Assembly (NCBI GenBank): GCA_006384855.1 | Contig: VCJN01000600.1 | Span: 124,001-188,000, forward strand | DNA length: 64,000 bases | DNA from: Tetraselmis striata | Taxonomy: Eukaryota; Chlorophyta; Chlorodendrophyceae; Chlorodendrales; Chlorodendraceae | Direction: 5' to 3' | Shown: positions 33,894 to 44,922 of the stretch, one piece after another | Layout of the letters: every line of letters begins with the position of its first letter | Position numbering within the stretch: the first letter of the stretch is position 1 | Position numbers and translations under genes: made by a program | The notes under the pieces: model-generated | Told to the model about the DNA's origin: nothing | Database searches by the model: none | The model's input: only the letters and a program-made list of their open reading frames with translations

Positions 33894-36880
33894 TTAAACG
33901 AAGACAAAGTAGCGGCTGAGGAAGGAGAAGCGCTTGAGGTCGTCGCTCATCTGCATGACCATGGCGGCCACGGACGCGTCGTGCGGCCGGCGCGCGTCCC
34001 GCGCCAGCGCCGCCCAGTCGGTGTCGGCGTAGACGTCGGAGAAGAGCGCGCTGGAGGCCGGCATGCTGTACCGCTCCGGCTCGGCGGCGTTGAGCACCCG
34101 CAGGCCGCGCCGCGCCGCCTTTTTGGTCATGACGCCAAAGTCGACGAGGTACTCGATGTTGACCTTGTTGATGGTCTCCACGTACACGGCGACCGCCCGG
34201 CCGAACGGCGACGCGTCCCCGCCCCCCTTGCCGCCGCCGTAGCGCTTCTCGATGCGCCACACCAGGTTGCCGGTCGCGTCCGCCGCCTCGATGGCGGTGC
34301 CGCTGACGGCGTCGCGCTCCGCGGCGACCAGGGCGGCGGCGGCGGCGGCGGCGCCGTCGGTGCAGGTGCCGATGAACAGGCCGCCGGGCCGCAAGTTGTC
34401 GGCCACGTTGTCCAGGAACGCGTCCAGCTTGGCCCCGGCCTCGAAAAAGTAGTGCGCGGCGAACTGGCAGCTGACGACGTCGAACGGCTGCAGCGCGAGC
34501 CCCTCGTACGCCGCCAGCTTGGGGTCGGGCTTGGCCTTGGCGGTGCGCCAGAGCGCCTGGCCGATGCGCTTGAGCGAGGGGTCGCGGATGTCCTCGACGG
34601 CGTCCTTGCCCACCGGCTTGCCGGCGTCCATGGGCACGAAGGCGTACCGCAGGCCGAGGTCGACGTTGCGCTTGAGGTCGCGCGCCTTGGCGAAGCGCGC
34701 GTACGCCGCCGTCTTGGCCTGCCCGATCAGGTTGTCCTCGAACAGGTCCACGCCCACCACCACGCCGTAGCCGTTGCCGATCCACGAGTTCATGTCGCCG
34801 CCGCGGCCGCACGCCAGGTCCAGCAGGCGCGGCGGCGGCGGCGGGCGGCCGGACGAACGCCGCGGCCTTGGCGTACAGCAGGCGGTCCAGGATCCAGGCG
34901 CGGTGGAAGCGGCGCATGGGGCCGGTGGCGGCGCCGTCGCCCGCGGTGACCTCGTCGAAGTACACGTCGTCCTTGGCGCCGGCGCCGGAGTCGGACACGC
35001 GGCCGGGGTCCGCGATGTCCTCCAGCTCGATGGGGTACGCGATGGAGCGCCACACGCTGATGGCGGTCTCGAACTTGTTGGGGTACGTCTTGTCGTGCCG
35101 CACGCGCAGCGGCGTCCACGCGCCGCGCGCCGCGTCCCACGCAAACTCGACGATGCTCTCGTCCAGCACGGTGCCGTGCGGCGGGTGCGTGCAGCGCGGC
35201 AGCTCCCTCCCCGGGTGCACGAAGACGCCGGCGCCCACGCTGTCGGGGTTGTCCGCCACCTTCATGCCGTAGTCGGGCGCCTCGAACGCGCGAAACATGG
35301 AGGTCTTTTCCACCGCCACGCCGGTGAGGATCTGGTAGGGGTCGGCGTCGCGCGCCACGTCGTGCACGTTCACCTGCAGCCGCGCACGCGGGCGGCCGCC
35401 GTACACCACCAGGTCCCCCGCGCTGGTCTTTTCGTACTGCACGTGAAAGTCGATGATGTTGTCCTTGGGCGGCTTCCACTTGAAGACGCGGCTCCACGCG
35501 CTGTTCCGCGGCTTGACCGCCTGCCCGCCGTGCTCCTGGAACACCGCCAGCTTTTCGGGCGTGAGGATGAGGCCGTCCACCGCGTACTCGGGGCCCCCGG
35601 GCCCGGTGTAGGCGTCGTACAACCGCTTGGCGGCGGCGAGCGGCACAAACTCCTTGGCCCGCACCGCGGAGTCGCGCGCCCGGGACAGCGCGCGCGGCGC
35701 CCAAGTCGCCGTCCGGGCGCATGTGCCGCATGCGCGTGGCGCCGTCGCCGCCGTCCAGGTCCACCAACGGCAGGCCGCGCACGTCTCTGCCGCGGAACCA
35801 GTAGACGTCGAACACCAAGAAGAGGTTGAGCGGCGCGTCCAGCCGCGACCGCTTGACGAGCTCGCCGTCCAGCACCGAGGCGGCCGCCCCGGGCGCGTCC
35901 ACCCCCGTGCGCCGCACGCCGCCGCGGTCGTCGATCAGGTAGCCCCGCCCCGCGGCGTCCACGAACAGCAGACACCGCTCGCCGTCCGCCTTGTCGGTGA
36001 CGGTGTAGCGACCGGCGCCGCCATCCGGCCGCACCGAGTAGTTGTCCGGTGCCTCCTCCAGCAGGTTGCCCTTCTCCAGCGTGACGGGCTTGGGCATGAC
36101 CATGCGGCCGCCCGTGAGCTTGATGTACTCGTTCTTGACGCGCGCGCGCTCGGCGGCGGTCATCAACGTGCCGGACCGCTGGTCGCGCAGTACGGTGAGC
36201 ACCTCGGCGACGTGCGTCATGAGCGCGGTGGCCACCACCTTGGCGCGGTCCTTGACCTGCGGCGGCGCCAGCTCGTCCGCCTGCAGCAGCTCCACCTCCA
36301 CCTCGAACGTCTCCTTGGCGCCCACCAGCGCGTCCACCGACTTGGCGCCGGCCGCCGACTTGACCACGGTGCAGTCGATCCGGAACGCGCGGTCATCGGT
36401 CAGGAACGAGTGCCGCCTCTTGAGGCGGAAGGTCAGCAGCCGGCCGGGCGCGGACATGGCCTTGAGCGGGTCCGTGGGGTCCTGCACCGCGGTCTCCATC
36501 TTGAGCCACACGATGACGTTGTACTCGGGGATGTCCACCCGCTTGTGGACCTTCTCCTTCCGGATGACCACGATGTCGTTTGGCGACGCCTCGTACATCT
36601 GCACGAGGCTCTGCTGCCTCCACCGCGCGCACTGCTCCGCGATGCGGTCCACGTCCGCGATGGTCACGCGGTGCGCGCTCATGCCGATGTCCAGCGTCTC
36701 GTGCTCCGGCTCGTGCACCGCCTTGGTGCGGCGCAGGTAACGCAGCAGCCGCTCGAAGCCCACGCGGTCCAGCGACCGCTCCTCGGTCGTGATGCGCGCC
36801 TCCAGCTCCAGGCTCCGCTCCCGTAGCGCCTTCTCCGCGTGCGTCCGCACCTCCTCGAACGCCTTCTTGGATAGCTCCAT
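33894..36880 (-). pseudogene. Three-domain mRNA capping enzyme, two frameshifts
   Basis: One gene of about 990 codons read in three frames. Frame A (36880 to about 35705): an RNA triphosphatase domain of the tunnel type (LERHHH-like lead MELSKKAFEEVRTHAEKALR, ELEARI, EVEVELLQ) and the guanylyltransferase lysine motif YTVTDKADGERCLLFV (KxDG) with DGELVKR and VFDVYW. Frame B (about 35705-34840): EYAVDGLILTPEK, then WKPPKDNIIDFHV, the rest of the nucleotidyltransferase and OB fold. Frame C (about 34840-33894): N7 methyltransferase with LLDLACGRGGDMNSW, VVGVDLFEDNL and FDVVSCQFAAHYFFE. It makes the cap 0 structure on viral mRNA in the cytoplasmic factory. The second frameshift sits in a GCC-repeat tract (34828-34850). 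The fusion order matches Imitervirales-type enzymes. Confidence 0.85.
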
Positions 36881-36919
36881 CGCTCCCCCTGTTCAGCACC
36901 GGTCGGTTTTTTTTCCCCG

Positions 36920-37271
36920 ATGCCGGGCGCCGACGGCGGGTGGTTACGTCTCCGCGAGCGCGTGGAGGCGTGCGAGGAGGCGGAGGCGTGGTACGGGCGC
37001 GGCGCGGCGGCGGCGGAGGTCAGCCTCTCCATGGCGTCCGGGGACACCGTTCGGATTACGGCGGCGCTCCTGGTCAACGACCGGACGGACCCCTCGGTCC
37101 GCCTGCGCGGTCCTCCACGCCATGCTACAAAAGCGGTGGCGCGTGGCCAGAGCCGCCGCCAGCGGCCTCGACTCCAGCGCCCACCCCCTGCACGCCGCGC
37201 TCAGGGCCGCGCTGGACGAGCTCTGCGCGCGGGAGGACCCGGCCGCGGGCATGGCCCGGCTGCGCGTGTGA
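36920..37271 (+). pseudogene. Small viral protein of unknown function, one frameshift
   Basis: Starts MPGADGGWLRLRERVEACEE at 36920; near 37095-37105 the frame shifts to CAVLHAMLQKRWRVARAAAS and ends at TGA 37269-37271. The repaired length would be about 116 residues, mostly helical. Its stop overlaps the ATG of the ankyrin gene (TGATG), which suggests the two were a pair. It is divergent from the capping enzyme with a 39-base gap containing T8. No domain recognised. Confidence 0.5.
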
Positions 37272-38233
37272 TGTGCACGTGCGACGAGTGCGCGCGCATG
37301 GCGGGCGTGCTGGCGGAGCGCGGGATGAGCATGGACTTTGTGACTGGCATGAGCGCCGACCAGGTGGCCGTGGCGGCCGCCGTGTTCCCGCCCTCGCACT
37401 TTCGCGCGCTCGCCGACGCCAACGACGAGGCCGACGCGCGCGGGCGGCGGTCGTCCGGCGGCATGGCGCCCGTCCACGCCGCCGCGCGCGCCGGCAACGC
37501 CGCCGTGGTGGAGCTGCTCGTGCTGGAGGAGGGCGCGGACCCCGACGTCCGGGACGCCCACGGCCGCGCGCCGCTGCACTGCGCCCTCGCGGGCCTCCTG
37601 GCGTCGGAGGGCGAGCGGCGGCCGCTGTGGACCGGCCTCGACATGGAGTTTCGCAGCCGCTGCGCACTGAGGGACCTAGCCGCCGCGCTCAGGGACCTAG
37701 CCCCAGCCGCCGCCCGCTCCGACGCCGCGCTGCGCGCCATCTGCCGGAGTCACTTCCCGAAGGCCCCCTTCGCGGCGGAGGAGGGCCTGGTCGACACGGC
37801 GCTGGCGCTGCTGGAGGCGGGCGCCGCGGTGGACGCGCCGGACGCGCTGGGACACACCGCGTTCGACCTGCTGACCACCGGCTTTTACCTGGCGGGCCGC
37901 TACCACGCGCGCGTGGCGCGCCGCCTGTTCGACGCGATCGACGCGCGGTACCGCGACCCCTGGGGCATGACCCCGCTCATGCACGCGGCGGTGGTGAACG
38001 AGACGGGTGCGCTGGAGGGCCTGCTCGCCCGCGGCGCCGACCCCATGGCCCGCTGCTCGGTGCACCACCGGACCGCCCTGCACTACGCCGTCCGGACGCG
38101 GGCGCCGCGGGCCGTGGACGTGCTGCGCACGCGCACCTGCCTGCGCGCGCTGGACAGGGACTGGATGCGTCCGGCGGACCTGGCCCGGCTGATGGGCGCG
38201 CCCGGCCGCACCGTCCGGGCGCTGACCGCGTAG
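37271..38233 (+). CDS. Ankyrin-repeat protein (viral)
   Basis: An intact frame of 320 codons. Ankyrin-type units are visible: MAPVHAAARAGNAAVVELLV then EEGADPDVRDAHGRAPLHCA; LVDTALALLEAGAAVDAPDA followed by LGHTAFDLL; DPWGMTPLMHAAVVNETGAL followed by GADPMARCSVHHRTALHYAV. The N-terminus has a CTCDEC motif. Giant viruses carry many ankyrin proteins, often host-interaction factors; the partner is unknown. It ends with TAG followed by an A10 run at 38242-38251. Confidence 0.75.
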   Translation: MCTCDECARMAGVLAERGMSMDFVTGMSADQVAVAAAVFPPSHFRALADANDEADARGRRSSGGMAPVHAAARAGNAAVVELLVLEEGADPDVRDAHGRAPLHCALAGLLASEGERRPLWTGLDMEFRSRCALRDLAAALRDLAPAAARSDAALRAICRSHFPKAPFAAEEGLVDTALALLEAGAAVDAPDALGHTAFDLLTTGFYLAGRYHARVARRLFDAIDARYRDPWGMTPLMHAAVVNETGALEGLLARGADPMARCSVHHRTALHYAVRTRAPRAVDVLRTRTCLRALDRDWMRPADLARLMGAPGRTVRALTA

Positions 38234-38273
38234 CCTGTAACCAAAAAAAAAAGCTTTGATCATCAGATAGCAG

Positions 38274-39670
38274 ATGTCCGTGGGGAGCCACAGCCGGGCG
38301 GGCGGCGCGGCCGCGGCGGTGTCGAACGCGCTCGTCGGCGCGGCGCGGCGGGTGTCCGACGCCGGGTTCACGGTGACCGAGCTGCTGAGCGGGGCGCGGT
38401 ACGGCATCCCCGAGCGCTCGCTGTCGGCCGAGTCGATCCGCGACCTGGTGGAGGTGCTGGACGCGGTGGGCTTCGGGACGGCCGACCTGCTGTAGCGGGG
38501 CGCGCTCGGGGTCAAGGCGGTCAAGGGCGTGGACCTGGTCCGGGAGGCGTCGCTGGCGCGCAACTTAGGAGACATTGCGGGCCGGTTCTTCAAGCGCGCG
38601 GCGCCGCGGCGGGGGTTCCGCTTCAGGGACGTGTGCTTCTGCGACCACCGGTCCGGCTGGAACTACGTCATGCACCTACTGCAGAAGGATTTCGCCGCGC
38701 CGCGCGGCCCGCTGTTTGTGGACTTTGCGGAGCGCGTGTGGGGGTGGCAGCTGGACGGCGGGCGGCGCGCCGTGCGACGCGTCCCGGGCAGCGGCGGGCG
38801 CGGCGGAGAGCTGGTGATAGGCTGGGCGGGCTGCGCGCGCCCGGAGGCCGCCGGGGCCCTGCCGGTGCCGGGCGTGATCCGCGAGCCGTTCGTGACGGTG
38901 TTTCACAACCCCCCGGGCATGCCGCGAGCCCGCATGCCATCCTGCGCAAGCCCGAGTTCCTGGAGAGCCTGCCGCACTGCCGCGGCGTGTTCGCGTTCAG
39001 CGAGCACCTGGCGGCCTGGCTTCGGGCGCGGCTGCCGCCCTCCGTCCCCGTGTCGGCGGTGCGCCACCCGACCGAGTCGGTGCCGGACGCGCACAGGTGG
39101 TCCGCGTCCCGGTTCGCGGCATCCCGGACGGTGGTGCAGGTGGGCTGGTGGCTGCGGCGGCTGCGCTCCATCTTTCGCTTGCGCGCGCCCGGGTACCGGA
39201 AGGCGTGGCTGCCCGGCGGCGACCGCGCGTTCGAGCTGCTGGCGGCCGAGGTGGAGCACGTGCCCGACGTGGACGACGCCCCCGCGGCCGACGGCGAGGT
39301 GGAGGTGCTGCGCATGGACAACTACCGCTACGACGAGCTGCTGCGGCGGTCGGTGGCGCTGGTGGACCTCTACGACTCGAGATGCAACAACGCCATCCTC
39401 GAGTGCATCGCGCGCCGGACGCCGGTGTTCGTGCGCCGCATGCCGGCCACCGTCGAGTACCTCGGCGAGGGGTACCCGCTGCTGTTTGACGACCTGCGCG
39501 AGGTGGAGGAGACGCTGGCGCGCGTCCGCGAGACGGGCGACGCGTCGGCGCTGGAGGCAGCCAGCGAGGCGCTGGGCGCGCTCCACGCCACCGGCGCCTA
39601 CTCGGCCGACGCGTTCGAGGCGGCGGTGAGGTGCAGCGCCGTGTTCCGAGCGGCTACATCGACTGCATGA
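38274..39670 (+). pseudogene. GT4-like glycosyltransferase, nonsense codon and frameshift
   Basis: From ATG 38274 (MSVGSHSRAGG) the frame meets TAG at 38493-38495, continues in the same frame to about 38935 and then shifts to the frame ending TGA 39668-39670. About 465 codons in all. The C-terminal half carries the usual retaining-transferase landmarks: CRGVFAFSEHLAAWL, VVQVGWWLRRL and SRCNNAILECIARRTPVFVR followed by EYLGEGYPLLFDD, equivalent to the E-x7-E and sugar-nucleotide region of family 4 (here N-AILEC-A--TPV). The middle part has VCFCDHRSGWNYV. Viral glycosyltransferases decorate capsid fibres; the sugar is unknown. The 3' end overlaps the convergent gene by 17 bases. Confidence 0.7.
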
Positions 39671-42282
39671 GGCAGGACGCCACCACGACCGCGCCGCCGG
39701 CGGCGATGGCCAGCGGGCGCCACGCCTCTCGGCCGCGGCCGCCGGCCGTGCTGCGCGGGCGCTTGGCGACGGCGACCCCGCCTTCCGGGAACGCTTCGGT
39801 GAACGCCTTGTGCGCGAAATCGACGTTGGCGTTGGCGGGGCGGTAGGACTCCGAGCTGCCGTCGAAGGTGATCGTGTAGCCCCCGCCCTCGGCGCGCGCC
39901 ACGGTGATCTCGCCCGCCCCGCACACGATCAGCTTGTCAGCCAGCGTCCAGTGCTTGGCCGAGTTGTCCAGCGCTATCCCGTACTCGTCGCGGCGCTTGC
40001 CGGACGGCGAGAATTTCATGTACAACGATTTTCTGGCGGCGTCGGGGGCCACAACGTAGGTGAACAGCTGGAGGTCGTGGCTGGTGGAGACAGCCAGCAT
40101 CAGGTCGACCAGGTGCGGCGATCCCAGCACGTCGACCGTCATCGACTGGTTCGCGGCCGCCAGGAACACGGGCCGGGACCCGACCCGCGCCTGCGCGGCG
40201 GAGGCCGCTTCCTGTTCCCGCTCCGACACTTTCCCGTCAAACTTCAGGTCGCACCGGGCGTCGCTCGGGACATCCCCGAGTGTGACCCTGTAGGCGTGGC
40301 GCTCCGCCTGCATTTTTGTGACCTCCTTCGGCCGGGGGTAGGCAGCGAACGCTTGGAACTGGGTTGTCGCGAGAGTTTTAAGATTTTCGGCTTCGGCCCC
40401 GCCTCCGGACTCGGCCAGCAGCAGGTAGTGCGCGATCCGCCGCGCCTCGGGCTCGGTAGCGGGCGAGCGGAGCGCGAGGCCCATGAGGGCTAGCGTGCCG
40501 ATCGCGACGTCCGCGTCCAAGGGGGCGACCTCCGGGATGAAGCGCCACGACGAACGCCTCATCTCGTGAAACAACGGGGAGCGGGCCTGGTCCCGCGCGA
40601 GGACCTTGAGCGGCAGCGCGTACGCCGCCGCCAGCCGGTCGACCGACACGCGGAGGCGCTTCTCGCGGCCCTGCTCTTCCAGCTCGAGGTCGGTGACCAC
40701 CACCCGGCCGTCCTCCGCCAGCGCGAGGCAGTCCGCGTCCAGCAGTCCGATCTGCAGCCCTTTTTCGATCGCGACCGCTGTCACGGCTGCCAGCGCGGCG
40801 ACGGCGCCCAGGACGACTTTGGGCCCGGCATCCGGCGGCACCTCGCGGGTGAGCTTCCGAAGGCGGAACGTCTGGCCGCCCGTGCTCGCGATCGCGGTGG
40901 CGAGGTCTCGCGCGACGGCGTCGTACACTTTGTCGTCGCGCGCGACGAGGGCGGTGTGTCCGACCGCGTCGCCGATCCTCTCGAAGCTCCGGCGGTCGAA
41001 CTCCAGGTCGACGGGCTCGCACAGCTCGCAGACGTATTTTTGCCGCGGGATTTTTGGTGTCCACGGCCACGATCCTGCCGTCCGCTCTCTTGATGTCGTA
41101 TACCTTTTCGACGGCGGTGTACGCGCGTGTTTCTCCATCCGGGCCCGTGGTTTCGGTGTAGGTGTTGTCGCCCGTCCGGCGGCGAACGACGACGGCCCCG
41201 TTTGGGCCTTTGGACATGAAAAACGGGTCCGACACGAGCCCTCCCGTCACGCCTTTCAGAGAGATTTCTTGGGCCCCGTCGGGGATGGGTTTCACGGTGT
41301 CACGGGTCTCTGCCGGCTCCCCGTACAGGGACTGTTTCAGAGTCCCAATCAGATCCACGTATCTCACGCCCAATTCGCTCTTTATCGCATAGAGTTGTGT
41401 CATCAGCGCCGCCGCGTCGGCGTCCCTGGCGAGGAGCAGCGTGCCGATGTGCCGCATCGTCGCGCTGGGCTTGTACCTGGCGTGCCAACTCAGCGCCTTC
41501 TTCGCCAGCAACAAATGAACCCCCGTGGTTTTGAGTTTTTTCGCCTTGCTCGCGATGTGGCCCACGGATTCGAGCACGTCCTGCACCCCGAAGTAGGACC
41601 GGGCCAGCTCGTTGGCGGGGTCCTCGTCGTCTCGTATCTGCGTCGGGTTCGCGGAGGCCAGCCGCGCGAGGAGCATGGTCTCGAGTTTCGTGAACGTGCC
41701 GGTGCCGGCCTCGGGGTCGCCCTCCTGCAGGCACGCCACCGCCGCGAGGAGAGGGGACCTCTCCTCCTCGTGATATTCCGGCGTCTCGGCGGACCAAAAC
41801 AGCGCCTTCATGTCCTCTCGGCTCTCCAGCAGGCGGCCGAGGTTCACGGAGGACGCGACGCGGCGCGCGTGGTCGTCCGTCTTCCACTCCACGATGCTCG
41901 CCGCCTGCAACACGTCGCCGCACAGCTGCCCCCCGCGCGTGGCGCCGCCGTCCGCGGCGGCCCGTCGCCTCGCGGCGAGCGCCCGGCCGTATCGGGAGAG
42001 CGTCCCGCGCGGGATACCCTGCAGCGGCGCCAGCCTGGCGGTCGCCCGCAGCGCGCGTCGCGCGCTTTCTTCGTCGTCGATGCGCGATATTGCCTCCGCC
42101 AGGGCCTCGTTCATGACGTCGGCGACGCTCGGCCAGTCGGCAGGCGGGTCGGCGGGCTGGCTGTCGACGTACGCGACTACTCTGTCCGCTTCTTGAATCT
42201 CTTCAGGCTTGGTGTTGTCGTCGCCCACCTCTTCGCTTTTCGAATCGCTTCCCGCGGATCCGCCGAGGCCCTGGATCGGCAT
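39654..42282 (-). pseudogene. Large viral protein with C-terminal membrane anchor, one frameshift
   Basis: From ATG 42282 (MPIQGLGGSAGSDSKSEEVG) the frame reads to about 41040, where one extra A in an A5 run (T5 at 41037-41041) shifts it; the rest ends at TAG 39654. The repaired length would be about 876 residues. There is a CELCEP motif near the break, an internal hydrophobic helix (VLGAVAALAAVTAVAIEKG) and a C-terminal anchor (AWRPLAIAAGGAVVVASCLM). No enzymatic motif found. Size, tail anchor and position next to other tail-anchored proteins suggest a virion or membrane structural role, but this is only inference. Confidence 0.6.
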
Positions 42283-42330
42283 GTCGTTGTTGTGTGGAGT
42301 CGTTTTCTTTTCACGGGTGACAATCAACGA

Positions 42331-42869
42331 GATGACCTTCGGGGGGCGGTGGCTGCTGCCCGCTCTTCTGCTCGCGCTCATCCTGGGAATGGTTGTTTTC
42401 GCCGCGCGCGCCAGGACGGGCGGCGGCGGCGCCGCCGCCGGCGAGGCGAGCGGCCGGCGCCGGGACCCCGGACCCGCGGCGGACGTCAGGCCCCCGGCCG
42501 GTCGGCGCGGGTCGGCGCGGGCGCCGTCGCCGACACCCCGTACGAGCGGGCGCTGCAGCGGCGGCTGGCGGCGGCGGCGGGGCAGTCGGACGCCATAGAG
42601 GCGCTGGTGGACGCGTACGTGGGGGTGCCGCTGGGCGGCGTGGCGCCGACGGCCGAGGACAAGTGGCGGGCGCGGCGGCGCGGCTGCTGGATGCAGGAGA
42701 ACGCCGCCGCCGACGACCCCCGTCGCGCCGTCCTGGGCTGCGGGTCGCTGCGGGCCGAGGAGGCGCCGCCCGAAGAGGAAGGAGAGGAGGGCGAGGAGGG
42801 CGAGGAGGGCGAGGGCGAGGGCGAGGGCGACGGGGCGCCGAGGCCGTCGTGGCGCCCGCCGGCGCCTAG
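42331..42869 (+). pseudogene. Small viral membrane protein, frameshifted
   Basis: Starts MTFGGRWLLPALLLALILGM with a single N-terminal transmembrane helix. Near 42490-42530 the frame shifts to ADTPYERALQRRLAAAAGQS, DAIEALVDAYVGVPL and EDKWRARRRGCWMQENAAAD; the end is a Glu/Gly repeat (EEGEEGEEGEGEGEG) whose GAG-GGC repeats make the exact end frame uncertain (stop at 42867 in one frame). Its start is divergent from the 876-residue gene with a 48-base AT-richer gap. Function unknown. Confidence 0.5.
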
Positions 42870-42960
42870 CGCGGAAGCGCGGCCGCGACCACCGTCAGCG
42901 CGGCGAGCGCCAGCGTGGCCGCGCGCGTCGAGCGGAACGGCCGTCCTCCGCCGCCGGCGG
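42866..42960 (-). repeat. Direct repeat, copy A (tail-anchor coding DNA)
   Basis: About 90 bases that encode the C-terminal anchor of the 501-residue protein are nearly identical to 46082-46175, same orientation. Only a few substitutions and one short indel are seen. Confidence 0.85.
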
Positions 42961-44371
42961 GGATATCAGACTCCCTGTCGGACCCGAATTCTGACCCACG
43001 TTCTGACTCGTCGAGCAGCCTGGATTCAACGCTGAAGTCGCTGGTAGAATCGTCGGGCGGGGGCGGCGGTTGGGGCCACTCGCCCACCGGATAGACACGC
43101 GTGCCATAGTAGTCTACGCGCTCGTGGAGGACGGGATCCTTGAACGCGTCGGGGCGATTATGGAATGACAAACTCTTGAATACGGGGTGCGCCTCGCCCA
43201 CGCGTCCGTAAAGCGTCATGTATTGGTGGATCATGGTCGAAATCCGGTCTTCGGGTTCACCCGACCGTAAGACGTGCATGTTATTGATGTAGTTGGTGAG
43301 GACGTGCCCCGCGCACAGGAGTCCGAACTGGGATATGTCATTGGGATAGTCTTTGTGGTCGATGAAAAAGTAGCTCATGATGGGGTCGTCCAGCCCGACG
43401 TTGTTCGTGAATGTCCTGTGGACCGTTTTGTACACGTATTCGCGTTTGGAAGCTTTGTTCCCTTCACCGTCCGTGTACTCGACGAGCTTTGTGCCCGTCA
43501 CTTGCTTGGTCTCCACCGTCTCTTCTTCGAGCGTGTGATACTCCAGACACCGGCACTGTCCTAAGAGGCAAATGTTGTGTGTCACGCCTTCCTCGTCGCG
43601 GTCCAGAAACTGAGATAAATTCTCGGTCACTTTGGGCTCGAAGATGCCCGACCACCGCGGGTGCGTTATGTTTTCCGGCGGATACCCGCTTTTCCGGTTG
43701 ATCGGCTTGACGTACGCGAGGTAGAATTTGAGCTTCATCAGAAACATGCTGGGCGCTTCCGACAGCGCCAGCACGTCCTTCACCAAGCCCTCCCCGTTGA
43801 GAAGGGAAATCGCAACGATGTAAATACCATTTACGAAGTTCTCATTGGCTTCAAGCCGACGCATGAGGTAATCATAATCGTGTACTTTGTCCGGATCGTT
43901 TTCGATGAGCACACGCAACATCTCCGTCATCGTGGTTTCCGCGTCGTATCTCAAGCCGTAATAGTCTTCGTTAGTCAACACTTGAGGCATCAAGTGTTGC
44001 TGGATGAACGACACTATGTCGCTGACGACGTAGAATGGGTATTCCACACTTTCCAGCCTCAGATTCGTGAGGTGTTCGGCGTCCTCTTCCGACAACGCCT
44101 TGGGGTCGACGGCCCCGTCGCCGACCCCGTCGATGGACAGCAGGTCGCGGAACGTGGCGCGCATGCCGTGAGCGATATCAGCGTAGAAGAGGTCTTCCAT
44201 CGGCACGTCGGTGCCGGCGTCCAGCGCCTTCAAGACCGCCATCGATGTGTTCCAGTACTCCACCGTGACGTTTCTGCGCAAGCACGCGATCCGCTCGTCC
44301 GACGGGGGAACCGCCGCGTTTTCGGGCATGATGGCGTCTATCTTGAGAGTTCCGGCGTCGAGCCGCTGCAT
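42866..44371 (-). CDS. Viral tail-anchored protein of unknown function, 501 aa
   Basis: An intact frame. The body (residues 1-420) is soluble with no recognisable family; it has a short Cys pair in NICLLGQCRCLEYH. A Pro/Ser/Asp linker (PPPPPDDSTSDFSVESRLLD) precedes a C-terminal hydrophobic anchor, STRAATLALAALTVVAAALP. The anchor DNA is repeated at 46082-46175. Codon use is less GC-extreme than in neighbours. It follows two other minus-strand ORFs with gaps of 5 and 15 bases, so the three form one transcription unit or are pieces of one older gene. Confidence 0.65.
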   Translation of the reverse strand: MQRLDAGTLKIDAIMPENAAVPPSDERIACLRRNVTVEYWNTSMAVLKALDAGTDVPMEDLFYADIAHGMRATFRDLLSIDGVGDGAVDPKALSEEDAEHLTNLRLESVEYPFYVVSDIVSFIQQHLMPQVLTNEDYYGLRYDAETTMTEMLRVLIENDPDKVHDYDYLMRRLEANENFVNGIYIVAISLLNGEGLVKDVLALSEAPSMFLMKLKFYLAYVKPINRKSGYPPENITHPRWSGIFEPKVTENLSQFLDRDEEGVTHNICLLGQCRCLEYHTLEEETVETKQVTGTKLVEYTDGEGNKASKREYVYKTVHRTFTNNVGLDDPIMSYFFIDHKDYPNDISQFGLLCAGHVLTNYINNMHVLRSGEPEDRISTMIHQYMTLYGRVGEAHPVFKSLSFHNRPDAFKDPVLHERVDYYGTRVYPVGEWPQPPPPPDDSTSDFSVESRLLDESERGSEFGSDRESDIPAGGGGRPFRSTRAATLALAALTVVAAALPR

Positions 44372-44386
44372 GATCCGTGTTTTCCT

Positions 44387-44917
44387 TCAATCCTCGGGGG
44401 TGTTGAACGCGTCAAACACCGCCTTGATGAGAATTGGCGACCTCAGAATGAATCTGGAGGGACTGTCGAGATCGGTTGCCAGCATCTTCAGGATGGCGAT
44501 GTTTCGGGTGTCGATGCTATCGGAAAAGCCCTTTCTCTTGCCTTCGCGTACGGCCAAGTCGTGTTCCATCATCGCGGCGTTCCACGCGCTCACGGGGAGC
44601 ACTTCCACACACAGCTCGATCAGTTTCGCGGTCGGGTCGCAACCGTCCGGAACCTTTTCCAGGACGATGGTTCCCGATTTCAGCGCCTCCTTTATCTTGG
44701 CGACGGACTCGGCTGGGACGTCGGAGAGGGCGGCCACGAACAGGCACGCGTTGATGCTGGAGACGGTCAGGCGGTAGTGTAACTTCTCGCCGTTCAAGTA
44801 TTTACCGATCGCGTCATTGATCTCGTCGAGTGATACTTCCGAGTGTTTGAGCCGCTCCTCCCTCTCGTGCGCGTCGATACTTCTCACCGTTTCGAGCCAC
44901 TTCTCTAAACTCGTCAC
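44387..44917 (-). CDS. Viral ORF of unknown function, 176 aa, GTG start
   Basis: The frame opens with GTG at 44917 (TSLEKWLETVRSIDAHERE) and has no ATG near its start. A nearby ATG (44922) is in another frame and hits TGA after two codons. Helical, with no domain recognised. Together with the unusual start, the tight packing suggests it may be the middle of a longer protein split by frame damage. Confidence 0.5.
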   Translation of the reverse strand: MTSLEKWLETVRSIDAHEREERLKHSEVSLDEINDAIGKYLNGEKLHYRLTVSSINACLFVAALSDVPAESVAKIKEALKSGTIVLEKVPDGCDPTAKLIELCVEVLPVSAWNAAMMEHDLAVREGKRKGFSDSIDTRNIAILKMLATDLDSPSRFILRSPILIKAVFDAFNTPED

Positions 44918-44922
44918 GTCAT

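Noticed and set aside
40606..43035. 809-codon plus-strand ORF, and similar long Arg/Ala/Gly-rich ORFs such as 32967-34949 and 35627-36826
   Set aside because: They lie antisense or out of frame to genes with recognisable motifs; their composition is what very GC-rich DNA gives in shadow frames. Only the end of the first one overlaps a real small membrane protein.
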